This document shows positions 10,977-23,059 of a stretch of DNA of 64,000 nucleotides, piece after piece. The DNA lies in assembly GCA_034509755.1 (NCBI GenBank), contig CM067561.1, positions 5,088,646-5,152,645 of the forward strand, given 5' to 3'. A program made the position numbers and the translations under genes. Below the pieces are notes generated by a model, which made no database searches, was not told where the DNA came from, and worked only from the letters and a program-made list of their open reading frames with translations. The stretch's first letter is position 1; each line of letters begins with the position of its first letter. Origin of the DNA: Anisodus tanguticus. Its lineage: Eukaryota > Streptophyta > Magnoliopsida > Solanales > Solanaceae.

Positions 10977-11175
10977 CTACTTTTGTGGTGGTTCCAATTC
11001 CATGCCCTTTTCTTCCTCTTCACTCCAAGCTATCTCCCTCACATTACAGACTCTTGTGAGGTACTCCTCAAGTGCTTCCAAAGCTTCACTCTTCATGAAC
11101 ATAACTTGTAGAGATTGGAGTTCCCTAACTTCGCTCCTTGTGAAGGCCTTGAGTTCTTTGGGGTCATATCACTCA
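10977..11175 (-). pseudogene. Possible last-exon fragment of an unknown plant gene
   Basis: On the minus strand an uninterrupted frame of about 60 codons ends at a stop at 10977-10979 and reads like a real acidic, helical C-terminus (for example VRELQSLQVMFMKSEA and REIAWSEEEEKGMELE). Just upstream in the same sense (near 11195) is a pyrimidine-rich stretch ending in TTTCAG that could be a splice acceptor, but a TGA lies between it and the frame. I do not recognise the family. It could be a gene relic carried by an element, or a decayed local gene. Confidence 0.35.
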
Positions 11176-11199
11176 AGCATGACAGAAGTACTGAAACAA

Positions 11200-12457
11200 C
11201 CACAATATGCATTACTGCCAATTGAAAAACAAATTCTAATAGAATGCCATTTTAGATAGAATTTCTCGATATGAAAGTCATTTCAAATAGTATCAAATCA
11301 GAATTAGACGAGTCAAGATTGAGAATAACATAGTTTGCCTAGCTATACACTCCAGACATGCTTGAAAACTCACTACTTTCCAATTAGGAACTCGGTAATT
11401 TAACCTTGTTCAAATTGTTATGTTGAGAATTATACATATTCAATTCTCATCTGTAATTCATTAACTTTATCTCGTTTTAGTTGTAATTTATCGTTAAAAG
11501 TGATTTATAATGGACTTTGTTTTTCTGGCAATTCACATATACGTCCGTTTGCAATTAAAAAAGATTATAAACTTAATTAAATCACTCCCAAAATCATTCG
11601 AAGATAACATCATTTGAGTGTGGGGGAAGCCATCTTTCGGCTAAGAGGCAAATTGGAGAGTGATTTTTTTTAACAAACTTCATACATGCAACAAGAGAAA
11701 ATGAATAACCTAAATATATAATATTCCTCAATCTCATGATACTTTGACTATTTGGAGAGTCGAGCAGTACAAAATCATATTTCTTTATCAATTAATTTTC
11801 CAAACATTTATCAATACTTTAATCATAAAAGTTTATGATTCATCAGCATTCAATTATTTTGGGGTTGAGTTTTTATTTTTATTTTAATACATATGTGATA
11901 AAAAATAAGTATATCTAAAATGAGACATACATTTTAATTTTTTATAAATTTATGGTGTTTAAGAAAGTAGGAGAGTGATGTCATAAAAGAAGTGAACATC
12001 GTACATGCACCCAGAGAATCGGACAATTTAATAATTGACCTAGTTGTTTGTCAATTGTACGTATCAATGATGACCACCTTCATCAATACCAAGTTGATTA
12101 GATACCACTAGGCAAGTACTCGTGAGAAGTCATAAAACCAAAATTATCCATCTCATTTATGTTTTCCAACTACCCAGCAAAATGTTGTGGTCAAATACTG
12201 TCAAACTTTCTCCGGGCATATCTACCAAGTTTTAGGATCTTTATCTATAGATTTCATTCAAACTTTGTGGTTAATTTCAATCTTGACCTGCTAGTGTCTC
12301 ATCCTAATACAGTAGAAATTAGCTTTTCTAATATTGATCAATTACTCCATCAATGAACATCTTATTCCTATCTCTTTAAAGATATGGGAGAAATTCCTTC
12401 AAAAGATTTTCATAATTGAAGATAAAATATTTCTTTCCCTTTTGGTTTTGCGTAGTA
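11200..12457. other. Intergenic, no recognisable feature
   Basis: Low-complexity AT-rich DNA. Short frames here have no family resemblance and no codon bias that I can support. Confidence 0.5.
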
Positions 12458-12619
12458 CTCCCTCCGTCTCAATTTCTATGATATAATATGATTAGACATG
12501 AAGTTTAAGAAGGAAAGAAAGATTTTTGAAATTTGTGATTCAAAATAAGTCATATATATTTGTGTGGTTATACACAGACTAAAAAGGAAAGTGTATTACA
12601 TAAATTGGGACGTAGTGAG
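12458..12619. mobile_element. Stowaway-type MITE (Tc1/mariner), 162 bp
   Basis: Left end CTCCCTCCGTCTCAATTTC and right end AAATTGGGACGTAGTGAG form imperfect terminal inverted repeats of the classic plant Stowaway type. TA dinucleotides flank both ends (12456-12457 and 12620-12621), the expected Tc1/mariner target duplication. There is no coding capacity, so it would need a transposase from elsewhere. Confidence 0.9.
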
Positions 12620-12739
12620 TAGATATAAATAAATACATTAAATAGGTATATATTTTGATAATTTGCAGGACCAAATATCTATCCTATGTGATACCTAATT
12701 TTAACCTATAGGATAGACCATGTTACTCTATGTGTTCTA

Positions 12740-13675
12740 TGCTAGCATTTGCAGAATGATAAAGAACAGAAAAGCAGCGACATAATATTTTTATTTGGAA
12801 ACCACTCGGCTCACAAATGGTAGAAAAAATCACGACCGACACCTCTGTACAATTTATCTCCAAACTCCACTATAACGTGAGCCTCTGCAAATTTCAGTTA
12901 CAAACTCTGTAACCTAGGAACTAAACTCTAACTCTAATTTCAACAATCTTCCTATAATATTGAGCCCACTCCAAGTTATCACAACTTGAAGTTGAATTTG
13001 ATTAACGTTTATACCTATGAATATTGCTTCTACGAAAGATGATTAGGTAAAACTCGATAACAATCCTAATACACGAATCTAGATGCAAGAACTGTAAAAC
13101 ATAAACTCTGTAAAACTGGTTCTTCAATCTCCTTTGTTGTATTAGGCCGCACTTCTGAAATCAGATTTCTCTCAAATATGCTTGACAGAATTTGCTCAAT
13201 ATTCTGATTTTCTATCTTTGTGAGTGCATCAGACTTCTTGATGGTTGGACTTGAATATTTATAGCTTTAGGTTGCACCAAGTCGGTTTACTTGAGATTCT
13301 TTCTCTATAACACGACTTCAATTTACTTGTACGAGTCTGAAGTATCTTGATAAGTATAGCAAGAGATCCTGCAACCTTGTACGCCAAGTCCTTACCACAA
13401 AACACAAATCCTACTCGTGGTAGGACTCTAAGCAGGAACACGTTATTGGACCTAGTTCATGCATCTGTTTCATTCAACTTTGTCTCGCGTCTGTGTCTGA
13501 TTTGGAACATGTTCGTAGACCTGGTTCATTCACTTCTGCTCTGTGTCTGATTCATTCAACGCTATACTGCATCTGTTAGATGGATGGATCAAGTCCACAG
13601 ACCTGGTTCATTCGCCTTGTGCATTTACTTTGTAATCATCAAAACCTACCCTTATCATTCTTGTTAATGCTAACA
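12740..13675 (-). repeat. Possible solo LTR, unclassified
   Basis: Begins TGCTAGCATT and ends AATGCTAACA, an inverted pair as at LTR ends, spanning 936 bp. The right part, read on the minus strand, contains GGTTTTGATGATTACAAAG near its start, a common beginning of plant LTRs. The interior has short diverged repeats of GACCTGGTTCATTC around 13450-13610. No matching 5-bp target duplication is visible, so the boundaries are uncertain. Confidence 0.45.
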
Positions 13676-15148
13676 TATTTGTTTAGGTTAGAGTGTCTAA
13701 TAGGATTTTTTTTTATTAAAGTGTTAAATGAAATATGTGGACAAGTTTAGAGGACGGCTTATGACTTTAGCCAAGTGTAATTCTGTACTATAACTCTCTC
13801 ATCATCTTTTTCACTCTAAGCTAATTGTGATGATCATTAAGCACCCCAGGTCCCCAACCCCAACACTTTATTACCATTGCGTACACCTAATGTTTATGGT
13901 TAAGCAAATACCAAAAGGTATTCTTAGAACAGAAAAAAGAATTAGAGAAATGTTTATTATAGTTATTCTTTACCAAAAAAAAAAAAGTGCACTTTCATAT
14001 CAAACAAACTTAACCACTATTTCACAGTACCACTAGCTACCAGGGTTTGAGGTAGAGTTATTAAGTAGGAATAGAAATTCTACCGAAAGAAAAGAAGATC
14101 AATAAATGAAAAGATAGAATATATTTTTCGAAGAATAAGCTGTTTTTTTGTGTTTAATTGCCAAAACTATTTTCCATCAAAAGAGATAAAACTACTTTCC
14201 CCACTTCCGGCCGGTCATTTTCATTCACAACAAGCTCAACTTTTAATTTAAGACATATTATTGATCGTTAAAGTAGTCAAAAAATTCATCAAGATACTAT
14301 CTGATTTAATTTGATAATATTATTATTAATTTTTAATAAATATTATTTCTAAAATTACTTCTTTTGCTCTTCAACCAAATATTCGGAAACATTATTCGAG
14401 AATTGTTTTGGAAAAATATTAAAATGTGGCAATGATTCGTGGGGTTTTGTAGTATTGATGAGGTTGATTACAGAAAGCATATAGTGAGACAGAAGAATCC
14501 AAGCAATAAGTCATCATCGTATCTCAAAGATTCATGAACCTGAGAATTAATTAGTGTGTCACTTACAATCTAAGTGGGGTCTTATTTTTGTAAAGTTGGA
14601 TCTAATCCCCGTGACTTAAAAATGCCTTCTCAACCATTTTTGCTCTGCTAGAAATAAACTCCAAAAATCCAACTTTGTTCTACGCATCTCAATTAAGAGT
14701 AGTTCTATTTTATTTCATAACAGACAAATACCAAATTGAGGCACTTCAACAAAAATCGTATGAGTGTGTTTAAATGTGTATTTTCTTTTCCCTATAGTGT
14801 ACTTTCTTCTTTGACAATTTCCTAATTATTTTATTTCAATCAGATTAATTATTTCATCAAAGCAATGATTGGAAGCAAAAAGTGTTGACAACGTCTAGTT
14901 GATTCAGCTGCATCCCTTGAGGATGTCAAAAGTGGTGTGAAGATGAAGGGGTTCAATTTAAGCACTATGGGCCTATGGCAATGTTCTTGCTATATTCAAT
15001 TCGAAATTTATACATATATAACTGAATTTCTTTTTCAAGTATAAAAATTAACAAGTCCGCGCTCACGAGGTAGTGAGAAAATGGTTCGACATACCCTTGT
15101 ATAATTTTAATAGAAAAAAAAATATCATGTACAGTTGTGTATGGTTTT
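13676..15148. other. Intergenic, no recognisable feature
   Basis: About 1.5 kb of AT-rich sequence with no supported gene, tRNA or element ends. Confidence 0.5.
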
Positions 15149-16660
15149 TGTTGGGTTCAAAATACATAAGTAGGCACAACGAAAGTTTAAAATTTTGTTC
15201 TACTTACCTCAACAGGTTCTTCTGGTATGGTTATATGACAATTAAAACCTATAACATAAAACATGAACAAGAACTTACAAGTTGTAAAATCTGGAGTCTT
15301 TACTTTAGGGTGAACACGTGATTCCCTTTTCGACTACAAGCACAATGCTACGGTGTATTCCTCTGTCAAGAAAGCCAGGAAATCTTGACAGAGATTTGAG
15401 AGAGTTTTATCCTAGATTCTAAGTCTAGAATTTTTTTATGAGAATTGGTGTTCTTAGTATATTAATAACTAGAGATTAGTGTTGTATATATAGTGATTTT
15501 TAGGTCACAAAATGGATTAGGGTTGGGCTCCAAGCCTGGCCCAAAACCAAGGTGCAGTGGGCCAGTCTGACTGGGCTCACTGTCGGGTCGGCGCCGCGGC
15601 GCCTTACGTCAAACAATGTTTCCCGTTTTTCGTTTAACATATATATTCAGCACATTAAATCCAAAATCCAATTTTGATTTAATTAAATAATTTCCAGCTA
15701 ATAGAAATTGTACCATAGTTATTATCAATTTAAATATCTCGATTCTAAATCGAATATTTAATATTTTCTCAATACATCCTTAGATTGAAGAGACAATTGA
15801 CATTGTGTGACCCTATAAGCCTTCATATATCGACACTAATCCAATTAAATTCCATATGGAACTCCTAGACTGCGTTGTACGACGAACTCAATATATGAAG
15901 TACGTTTACATGAATCCAGCAAACATAACCTTTATGTGAGATGATAAATTCCTTTCATTCGAGACACACTCGATCAAGATTAAGATTTGACATGTGTCTA
16001 TCCAAATGGCTTGATCACTTTATCTCATATATATTAGTCGACAACTATATCATATTCTAATTATGTCTCTTGCATTGGTCAATGACTTGGTCAACTTAAT
16101 ATCACTGAGAAGTTGAGTGCTCTCTCGAATATCCAATCGAGGAATGAATCCTATTCTTGGCTCAACTACCACCTTAATTTACATCATAATGCACCCAACA
16201 CAAGCCGTATCTTATCCTATAAGGAGTTTAAGCTTAGGACCTTCATCTCCCACACGATAACTCTGTAAACAAGGTGCGTATTGACCTCAAGTCAAAGGAC
16301 CTTCATCTCCCACACGGTAACACTTTAGACATGTATAACAAATAGTTTATCAGCAGGGTATACCAATACTTTCAAAAAGTATCCATGTGTCCATCACTAG
16401 TAACCATTACTAGTAGAAGGTGAGACATACTACATTCTCTAAGAATGTGACGCATACCACATGTCGACTTATAACATATCATCGATATCCCATTCTCGAT
16501 GATCATTAGTCTAGGCTATTTTGGAGTTACGCTCTATCATCAATATCTCACTCTATTAATGACAACGTAAGCTTAAGAGATGCAAATTAATGAATAATTA
16601 CAAACAATCAAATAATCATCAATATAACATATCATCGATATCACTCTATTGTAGACTTTT
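15149..16660 (-). mobile_element. Copia LTR plus adjoining internal sequence
   Basis: The LTR is 15149-16200 (1052 bp), from TGTTGGGT to the perfect complement ACCCAACA. It is related to the LTR at 540-1535. To its right about 450 bp of internal sequence holds two copies of GGACCTTCATCTCCCACAC (near 16238 and 16299). On the minus strand each is a purine-rich GTGTGGGAGATGAAGG, a plausible polypurine tract, which makes this a 3' LTR of a minus-strand element. Repeats of CATATCATCGATATC occur near 16478 and 16625. No coding part remains, and no target duplication flanks it. Confidence 0.75.
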
Positions 16661-17950
16661 TAGAATTTCTTCAATCATAGGGAATAATAGGTAAGTGCTA
16701 TTCTGATGTGCATAATTTTTTGGGACCTTCTTAGCCCATTTAGTGAAATATCTATCTTTAACTTATAATGTGTGGGCAGCCTTTCAATTTATATCATGTC
16801 CTCTTTCTTCTGCCTTAAGAAGTAGAGAAGCAGTTGGATAAAATAGAATGGTTTTTTGTGATGATCGAAAAATTAGTCTAGAGCCAATTCTTGGGCTAAC
16901 CGCAACTTATGAAATTCCGATATATGAGTCTACTTTTCTATTCTTCTCCACTTAAATAGTAAACTCAACTTGTCTGGCATAGGGCAGAACTTGTGACTTA
17001 CGACACTAGTCCCCAACCTTTGGCAATTCAGTTAACCACGGGGGAGGAGGGGAGGGGAGGGGGGTTAGAAGAAATTTTTGTTGGAGGAAAAATAAACAAC
17101 AAAGAAATTGTTAAAAGGAACATTGTGATGCAACTATAAAAAAAGAGGACAGGGTAAGTAATTTGAGGGTGCATAAGAATAGATCTTATTCAAGGAGATA
17201 CGATAAAGAGCAAGATATACCAGGGAGAAAAGGTCATGATGCAAATCTTAACGACAATGATAGTTGTGTGTACCATGTATCTAATCCTTATGGACCTTGG
17301 AAACACAATAATTTATAGGCAGAACAAACTGAGGATCTATGCATTTGAAATGGAGAACTAGAGGACCTTGAGGATTGATCTAATACAACATAATTAAAAT
17401 AGAAAAGGGACCTACAATATGCTGAAGGAGAGAAATTTTCAAACATGCAAAAGAATTGGTATGGATCACTATTCCTCATTGTATTAGCAAAGGTTAACTT
17501 CTTTTAGTTAAAGAGCTTTTAAGAAAAAGTAGAACCATGTGTTGTTGTATGAAAATCAAATTTATGTCCTAATTTTCATTCTCTAGCCATTTGAAAATAG
17601 CTATTTGTTAGGATAAACTTAATTTTCTATGATTATGCCTTTGCCAAGTGAGAAAATGCTTACTAAACATTTCTAAATAAATTTGTATGTATGTTTGGAA
17701 CTCAGTCCTCCAGTGTTTTTGACATATTTTTGTTTGCATGTATATTTTCTGTTCTCATTGCATGGATTAAACCTGCATTATACGTTTTTCGTTTTATTAG
17801 GATCTCACTGCATTAGAGCTTCTCAATCCATTGCTCTTCAGAAATAGAAACTCTTCCTTTTGCAACTGTATTGTTTATCAGTAATGACTAACATTTCATG
17901 ATTATGTCTTTATATTATCATTATTTAATTCATAAATAGTTCTGTAGGAC
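16661..17950. other. Intergenic with a G-rich tract
   Basis: No gene is seen. At 17040-17064 there are four or more runs of four to six G separated by single A or AGGA, a sequence able in principle to form a G-quadruplex on the plus strand. Confidence 0.5.
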
Positions 17951-17961
17951 CATTCAAATAT

Positions 17962-18101
17962 ATTTCTTTTCTTTTGTTTTTTTATTACATAAGGGTAGGG
18001 AAAGAAGAAATGGGGAGGAGATTACAACGTGGGATTCGAACCATCACCAACAAGGTGAAAGTTCAGATAGCCAAACAACTGAGCTACTAGATCCCTACAC
18101 T
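17962..18101 (-). mobile_element. tRNA-derived SINE, minus strand
   Basis: On the minus strand the element starts near 18100 with GTAGGGATCTAGTAGCTCAG. It has a pol III A box (TAGCTCAGTTGTTTGG, 18071-18086) and a perfect B box (GGTTCGAATCC, 18032-18042) at normal spacing, followed by a short body and an A-rich tail. The 11-bp duplication CATTCAAATAT flanks it at 17951-17961 and 18102-18112. The pol III boxes, tail and variable-length duplication together identify a SINE rather than a real tRNA gene. Confidence 0.92.
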
Positions 18102-18440
18102 CATTCAAATATGGAATGTAGCTAAAGCAGAATAATTAACTTGTCTATATCTCGACTCTTTCGATTTGTATTTAATTAATTATATAATGGCTCATTCAGC
18201 TCGAAATAAATTTTACCAAATGGTATGATTAGGTAAATTTATTAAAGTTTGTTTACCTCACAATTTTCAGCCCATTTTATTCTCAGGTGCTAGCCCAATC
18301 CAGCCCACACTACAAAAAAAAACTTGCCACTAAAGATCAACGAAAAAAACCAGCCTTTAAAAAAATATCCAAAACATGTATAATATGTGTATAATTAGTA
18401 AGTATACGTTAATTGAGCCTTCAAAAAATATCCCAACATG

Positions 18441-19020
18441 TATAATTAGTAAGTATACATTAAATATACATTTATCAAAACAGAAATTATGCGTTGATAT
18501 ATATTTATTATACACAAATTATATAATAATGATATATTTTCTATACATATACTTTAGGGATACATAAGTTATACAATATTTATACAATTTTTATACGTCA
18601 ATATTTACTTATACGCTGATATTTACTTATATAGTGTTAATACGTCAATTTTTACTTATATAGTGTATAATTAGTAAGTATACATTAAATATACAGTTAT
18701 CAAAAATAGAAATTATACGTTGATATATATATTTATTATACACAAATTATACAAGAACGATATATTTTATGTACATATACTTTAGGGATACATAATTTAT
18801 ACGATATTTATATAGTTTTTATACATCAATATTTACTTATACGCCGATATTTTACTTATATAGTATAATACGTCAATTTTTACTTATATATTGTATAATT
18901 AGTAAGTATACATTAAATGTACATTTATCAAAACAGAAATTATGCGTTGATATATATTTATTACACACAAATTATACAATAATTTATCATTTTTTCCATA
19001 CATATACAGTATTGATACAT
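18441..19020. repeat. Tandem repeat, about 226-bp unit, 2.6 copies
   Basis: The phrase TATAATTAGTAAGTATACAT recurs at 18441, 18666 and 18894, giving periods of 225 and 228 bp. The intervening sequence also aligns (CAGAAATTATGCGTTG, ACTTTAGGGATACATAA, ACTTATACGC). It is very AT-rich. CACTACAAAAAAA at 18308 and CTGTAGTG ending at 19053 might be ends of a CACTA-like element enclosing it, but the 3-bp flanks do not match. Confidence 0.8.
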
Positions 19021-19053
19021 CTTCTATACAACAATGATACATTTTCTGTAGTG

Positions 19054-20008
19054 ATACATATACAAAAATGATACGGTTTTATATGCATTGCTAGAATTAG
19101 TTGTAAATGGCTAGAAAATAAAATTATTTAAAAAGACTAAAAAATGACTTTAAAAATTTTGGGGTCACCGAGTGTCAATAGTTTCAGCCGGTTGGCCATT
19201 TGTATCCATGTCTCTTTTTTATTGGCAGTATTTTATTAGGTGTAACATTTTTACAAAGTTCTTTTTCAGGAAAGATTTTAAAATCTAAAAGATAATTCAA
19301 ATAGATTTTTTTTAAAAAAACTTTATATCCAGACAGACTGGGTCATACCTAGCCCAAGGTAACGTTAAAGGGAAAATTGCATATATACAACTTTTTTAAA
19401 AGATATTTAAGAAATTATAACTATCCTCTAAAAATACATAAATACTATTTATTCAAATTTTTGATTTTTCAATTACACTGTGTATAAAAATTTGTATCCC
19501 TAAAATATCTCTCCTAATTACATATAGTAATAAATGAAAAATTATTTTATATTTTTGCATATCCTCACCTGTTCCTCCTTTACCTTAGCCTCATACCCGT
19601 CCCATACACCTATTTCTCTTTTCCTTGAGCAAAGTTTGAGCTTTGTTCTTATAATTTTCATGTTCTCATATTTTCTACAATATAATGAATTACGATGTAG
19701 TAATTTTAGAAACTATGGGTATCTGGAGAAGAGGTGGCTTCACGTTGTAGAATATGTTCTAATTATTTTTTTGTGCAATACTATATTTTGATTGAATGGA
19801 GAGATATTGAACATGATATACTATATAGTATTAAATATGTATATTTAACACTACCCAATAGCTAATGCAGATTTAAGTTTTGCATATATAGGCATCAATA
19901 AACTATATATTTTAGCCATTGCATTAATACAAAATACGTTTAAATATAATATATGTACTGAAAATTATATTGTATTAATAAGGAAGCAATATTGGATATA
20001 TCTAATAT
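19054..20008. other. Intergenic, no recognisable feature
   Basis: AT-rich DNA. An 85-codon frame at 19534-19791 is hydrophobic, but I see no homology or supporting signals and do not call it. Confidence 0.5.
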
Positions 20009-20085
20009 ATATAGACCCTTGTGGTCCGGCCCTTGTCCGGACCCTGTTCATAGCGGGAGCTTAATGCATCGGACTGCCCTTTTAT
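20009..20085 (+). mobile_element. Au-type SINE, 3' fragment
   Basis: The stretch ATAGACCCTTGTGGTCCGGC, then CATAGCGGGAGCTTAATGCA and CTGCCCTTTTATT, matches the well-known 3' half of the plant Au SINE. The tRNA-related 5' half with pol III boxes is missing, so this is a 5'-truncated copy. Confidence 0.8.
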
Positions 20086-20521
20086 TAATATGTAATATTT
20101 AACATAATGGAGATTTTTTAGGAACTAATTGATCTTATTAAATATTTTTCATAATTAGTCCACTTAATTGAAGGGAGAAATACCCTATCAGATTTAGTTT
20201 CCTAATTTATAGAAAAACTATCATATTAAACGGGCTTCTCCTTTACTCATATAATATATAGGGTATATATTGTAGATTATGTAATATGTTGCTCATTTGC
20301 CAGTATTTGTGTAACTCCCCCAATGTTAAATGGCAAGAACATTATTTTTTAAAGGAAAAAGGATATTGGGAGGCCATCAGCAAAAAAAAAAAAGCTTAAA
20401 AGACCTCATTTCTTTTATCATAAACCTTCTGACTTTAAATACTATCGATAATCATTTTTATGAAAATTCCTCGTTTAATTTGATTAAATTCAACATGGTA
20501 CTATGCTTAAGTAGATCTTAT

Positions 20522-20985
20522 CCAAAGTGTTTGGCCCAGTGGCCAATACATTAGGGTATTGCTGTCTGAGGTTTCGTGTTCGAGTCCTCTGATCAGCGAG
20601 AGTGGAACTGTGTTCCCCCAAAAAAATCCCTCCATACGCGTAGGGCCAAGCGGTGTATACTAATCCGTAGGGCCAGGCCGGAGGTGGGGTTTTCTGGGGT
20701 ACGGGGCCATAATGCGGTGGGACCAGTCACTTTAAAAAGTTTACCCTACCACAGTTTTAACCCGCAAGGGTAGCCAAGTTGGTGTAGCAGTAGAGCGCGG
20801 GACCGCAAGGTTACGAGTTCGATCCCCTGTATAAACCTTCTTGGTTGAGCCTGTCACACATGGCTTGCCAAGTGTGATTAATCGGCTGACGTGGTTTGCA
20901 GGCTATTGCGTCAGTCCGGGGTTTACCCTGTGCGCACTCGAGAAAGTAGATGCTGCGGGTTCCTTCGTCAACAAAAAAATAAAAA
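20522..20985 (+). mobile_element. Two-module (dimeric) SINE
   Basis: Two tRNA-related heads lie in the same direction inside a single target duplication. Head 1 has an A box TGGCCCAGTGGCC (20532-20544) and a B box GTTCGAGTCC (20578-20587). Head 2 has TAGCCAAGTTGGTG (20771-20784) and GTTCGATCCC (20817-20826). The whole ends in an A-rich tail. The 13-bp duplication AAGTAGATCTTAT is perfect at 20509-20521 and 20986-20998, and none is seen between the modules. The simplest reading is that the dimer was retrotransposed as one unit. Confidence 0.88.
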
Positions 20986-20998
20986 AAGTAGATCTTAT

Positions 20999-21505
20999 AG
21001 GATGCTTAACCCCTTCAGTTTAGATTATCTTGAACCTTCCTAATCCCAAAGATTCAGTAAATCATGATTGAGTTACTCTTTAACACATAGTTTAAATAAA
21101 TTTCTCAATATATCCCAAAGATTAACTAGCGACTCTTTAACTCTAGTCTCGGAATTATTGTTATGTTGTATCTTATCTTGTGAGTCATGATTTTTTACTG
21201 GTGAACTTATATGACTCAAATGGATATACTAATTTCATTGTTGAAATTATTTAGAGTGATTAACCAAGGCATTGTCGAAGAAACTCACAACAATTTCATT
21301 TATCTCAACCTATCACTATTCATCTCCTCCAGCCAAAAATATCATTTTCAAGATCATCTTCTATAGTTCATAAAATATCCCATTACAACATCAAGTAAAT
21401 TCCATAAAACGTCTATCCATACTTTACTACATCGATCTTGAGAATCAACATAAGATTATATGATTTTGAGGTTTAGATTTTAGTTATCGATGTTTATATA
21501 AATCA
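20999..21505. other. Intergenic, no recognisable feature
   Basis: About 500 bp without supported coding or element structure. Confidence 0.45.
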
Positions 21506-21510
21506 AATAC

Positions 21511-23054
21511 TGTTGGAAATTAGCCTTTGGCGGGGAGATGTGTCCACCCATCTTTGATGAATTAAACACTAGTGTTCCGTATGTTGGAGACCTTGTCTCT
21601 TTACACATGCATGATCTAAAAAGTGAGTAGATGACCGTAGGGCCAAGAATCGTCTAATTTCGTCGAGAAATGAAAGAGATATTGGTCCACGAAGTAAGGT
21701 GTTTGAGACATGGAAATGTGGTGTGGGACAAATCTACCACATCGGTGGGAATAGGAAGAATTGCTCTCTATATAAGTCTCTAATTGGTAAAGGGTTTGGG
21801 ACCCCAAGGGGTATCCCATGTGTTTAAAGGAGGGAAGACCTAGATGTGCTTGGGTTCAAGGCTAAGCCCACACGCGCGCCGCCGCCGCCCGCCCGTCCGA
21901 TTTCGGGTTCACGGGTTCACGGGTTCACGGGTTCACGGGTTCACGGGTTCACGGGTCGTGGGCTGTGGGCTGTGGGCATGTTTGATATTATCTTTTTGGA
22001 CCAGAGAACTGTACAGTTTGATCCCTGAAGTTTCATATGTACAGTTTGGACCAGAATTCTTTTATATGTACAGTTTGGTCCCTGAAGTTTCAATATTTAC
22101 AGTTTGGTCCCCAGAATTTCTGGAGACTTTTTCTGCCTACCGTTGGGACTGTTTTTTGAGGCATTAATCAGCCATTACTTGACTGATTAACTCCTCTATT
22201 AATAGCCCATTACTTGGGCAGTTGGGCAGTCTTTCAATGGCCTTAATAGCCATTATTACTTGGCTGTTTTAATGGCCTCCTTTAAGGGCCATTACAACCT
22301 TGTTTGTGGCTGTTGGACAGCCCCTCCTCTTGCAATATATATTGAGCTTCACTTGGCTGAAAAAAAGAAGCAAGAAACAGAGCCAGAAAATAGACGAAAA
22401 TACAAGTACAAAACAAAGCGGAAAATAGGTGAAAAGCGGTGAAATCAGCGGTAAACAGACCAAAAACAGGCAGCAAAAACAGCCACAAAATAGCACAAAA
22501 CAGCGAGTGAAATTCAGCAAAAATCAATGCAATTTTCGACTGAAAAACAGTGACCAAACCCTCACGTATACACTAGATATACACTACAGAGACACCCTAT
22601 ATACACAGAGACAAAAGAGAAGAGTTGAGAGAAACTCTTCCTTCCTATTCCATATCTTCAGCAAGTCGAGTCATATTTGTTTTCTTCGACAGGCTCAACC
22701 TATTGGCTTTGTAGTGTTGAGATTAAAGTGTTGTTTTATCTTGGGAGACTATTGCCCGCTAACGTAAAAGCATATATACGGGGCAATCTTGTCTTAAGGA
22801 TAGAGGGCTATCCTCGACTCAACACACAACGTTGTAACCATCCAGATTTAGTTGTTTCTTGATTTCAGGATATCAACATTCAAGACACAACAAACTTGCG
22901 GCAGTTCTCAACATTGGCTTTGCAAGGTGATCAAGATTCAAGACACAACCCATATGCGGCAATTTTGAAGATTGACCATTTATTTATCCTTTCGAACATT
23001 TGTAATAGTTATTACTTCCCGTACTGCTCTATAAAGTACCATAGAAGACCAACA
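21511..23054 (+). mobile_element. Solo LTR, 1544 bp, TSD AATAC
   Basis: Begins TGTTGG and ends CCAACA (perfect inverted hexamers) and is flanked by AATAC at 21506-21510 and 23055-23059. It has no internal domain, so it formed by LTR-LTR recombination. Its first 330 bp resemble the solo LTR at 35530-36448. Its R-U5 part has the same module as elements A and B (ATTGCCC ... GGGCAATCTTGTCTTAA, 22751-22797). It is longer than its relatives, partly through an 8-bp minisatellite at 21904-21956 and extra repeats of TACAGTTTGG. Confidence 0.93.
21904..21956. repeat. 8-bp minisatellite in solo LTR
   Basis: CGGGTTCA is repeated six times with a partial seventh, then a GTGGGCT triplication. The related LTR at 35530 has GGTCC repeats at the same place, so this LTR position is prone to slippage. 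Confidence 0.95.
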
Positions 23055-23059
23055 AATAC

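Noticed and set aside
12740..13675. Firm call as a solo LTR with TSD
   Set aside because: The inverted ends fit, but the flanking pentamers do not match; kept only as a low-confidence feature.
18032..18098. tRNA gene on the minus strand
   Set aside because: It is the head of a SINE flanked by an 11-bp duplication.
19534..19791. 85-codon hydrophobic frame
   Set aside because: No homology, AT-driven composition and no neighbouring signals.
20763..20830. tRNA gene on the plus strand
   Set aside because: It has A and B boxes but cannot form a full cloverleaf, and it is the head of a SINE with tail and TSD.
22260..22767. Overlapping frames in the solo LTR (for example 22429-22767)
   Set aside because: They lie wholly within a solo LTR, in U3/R sequence with no homology to proteins.
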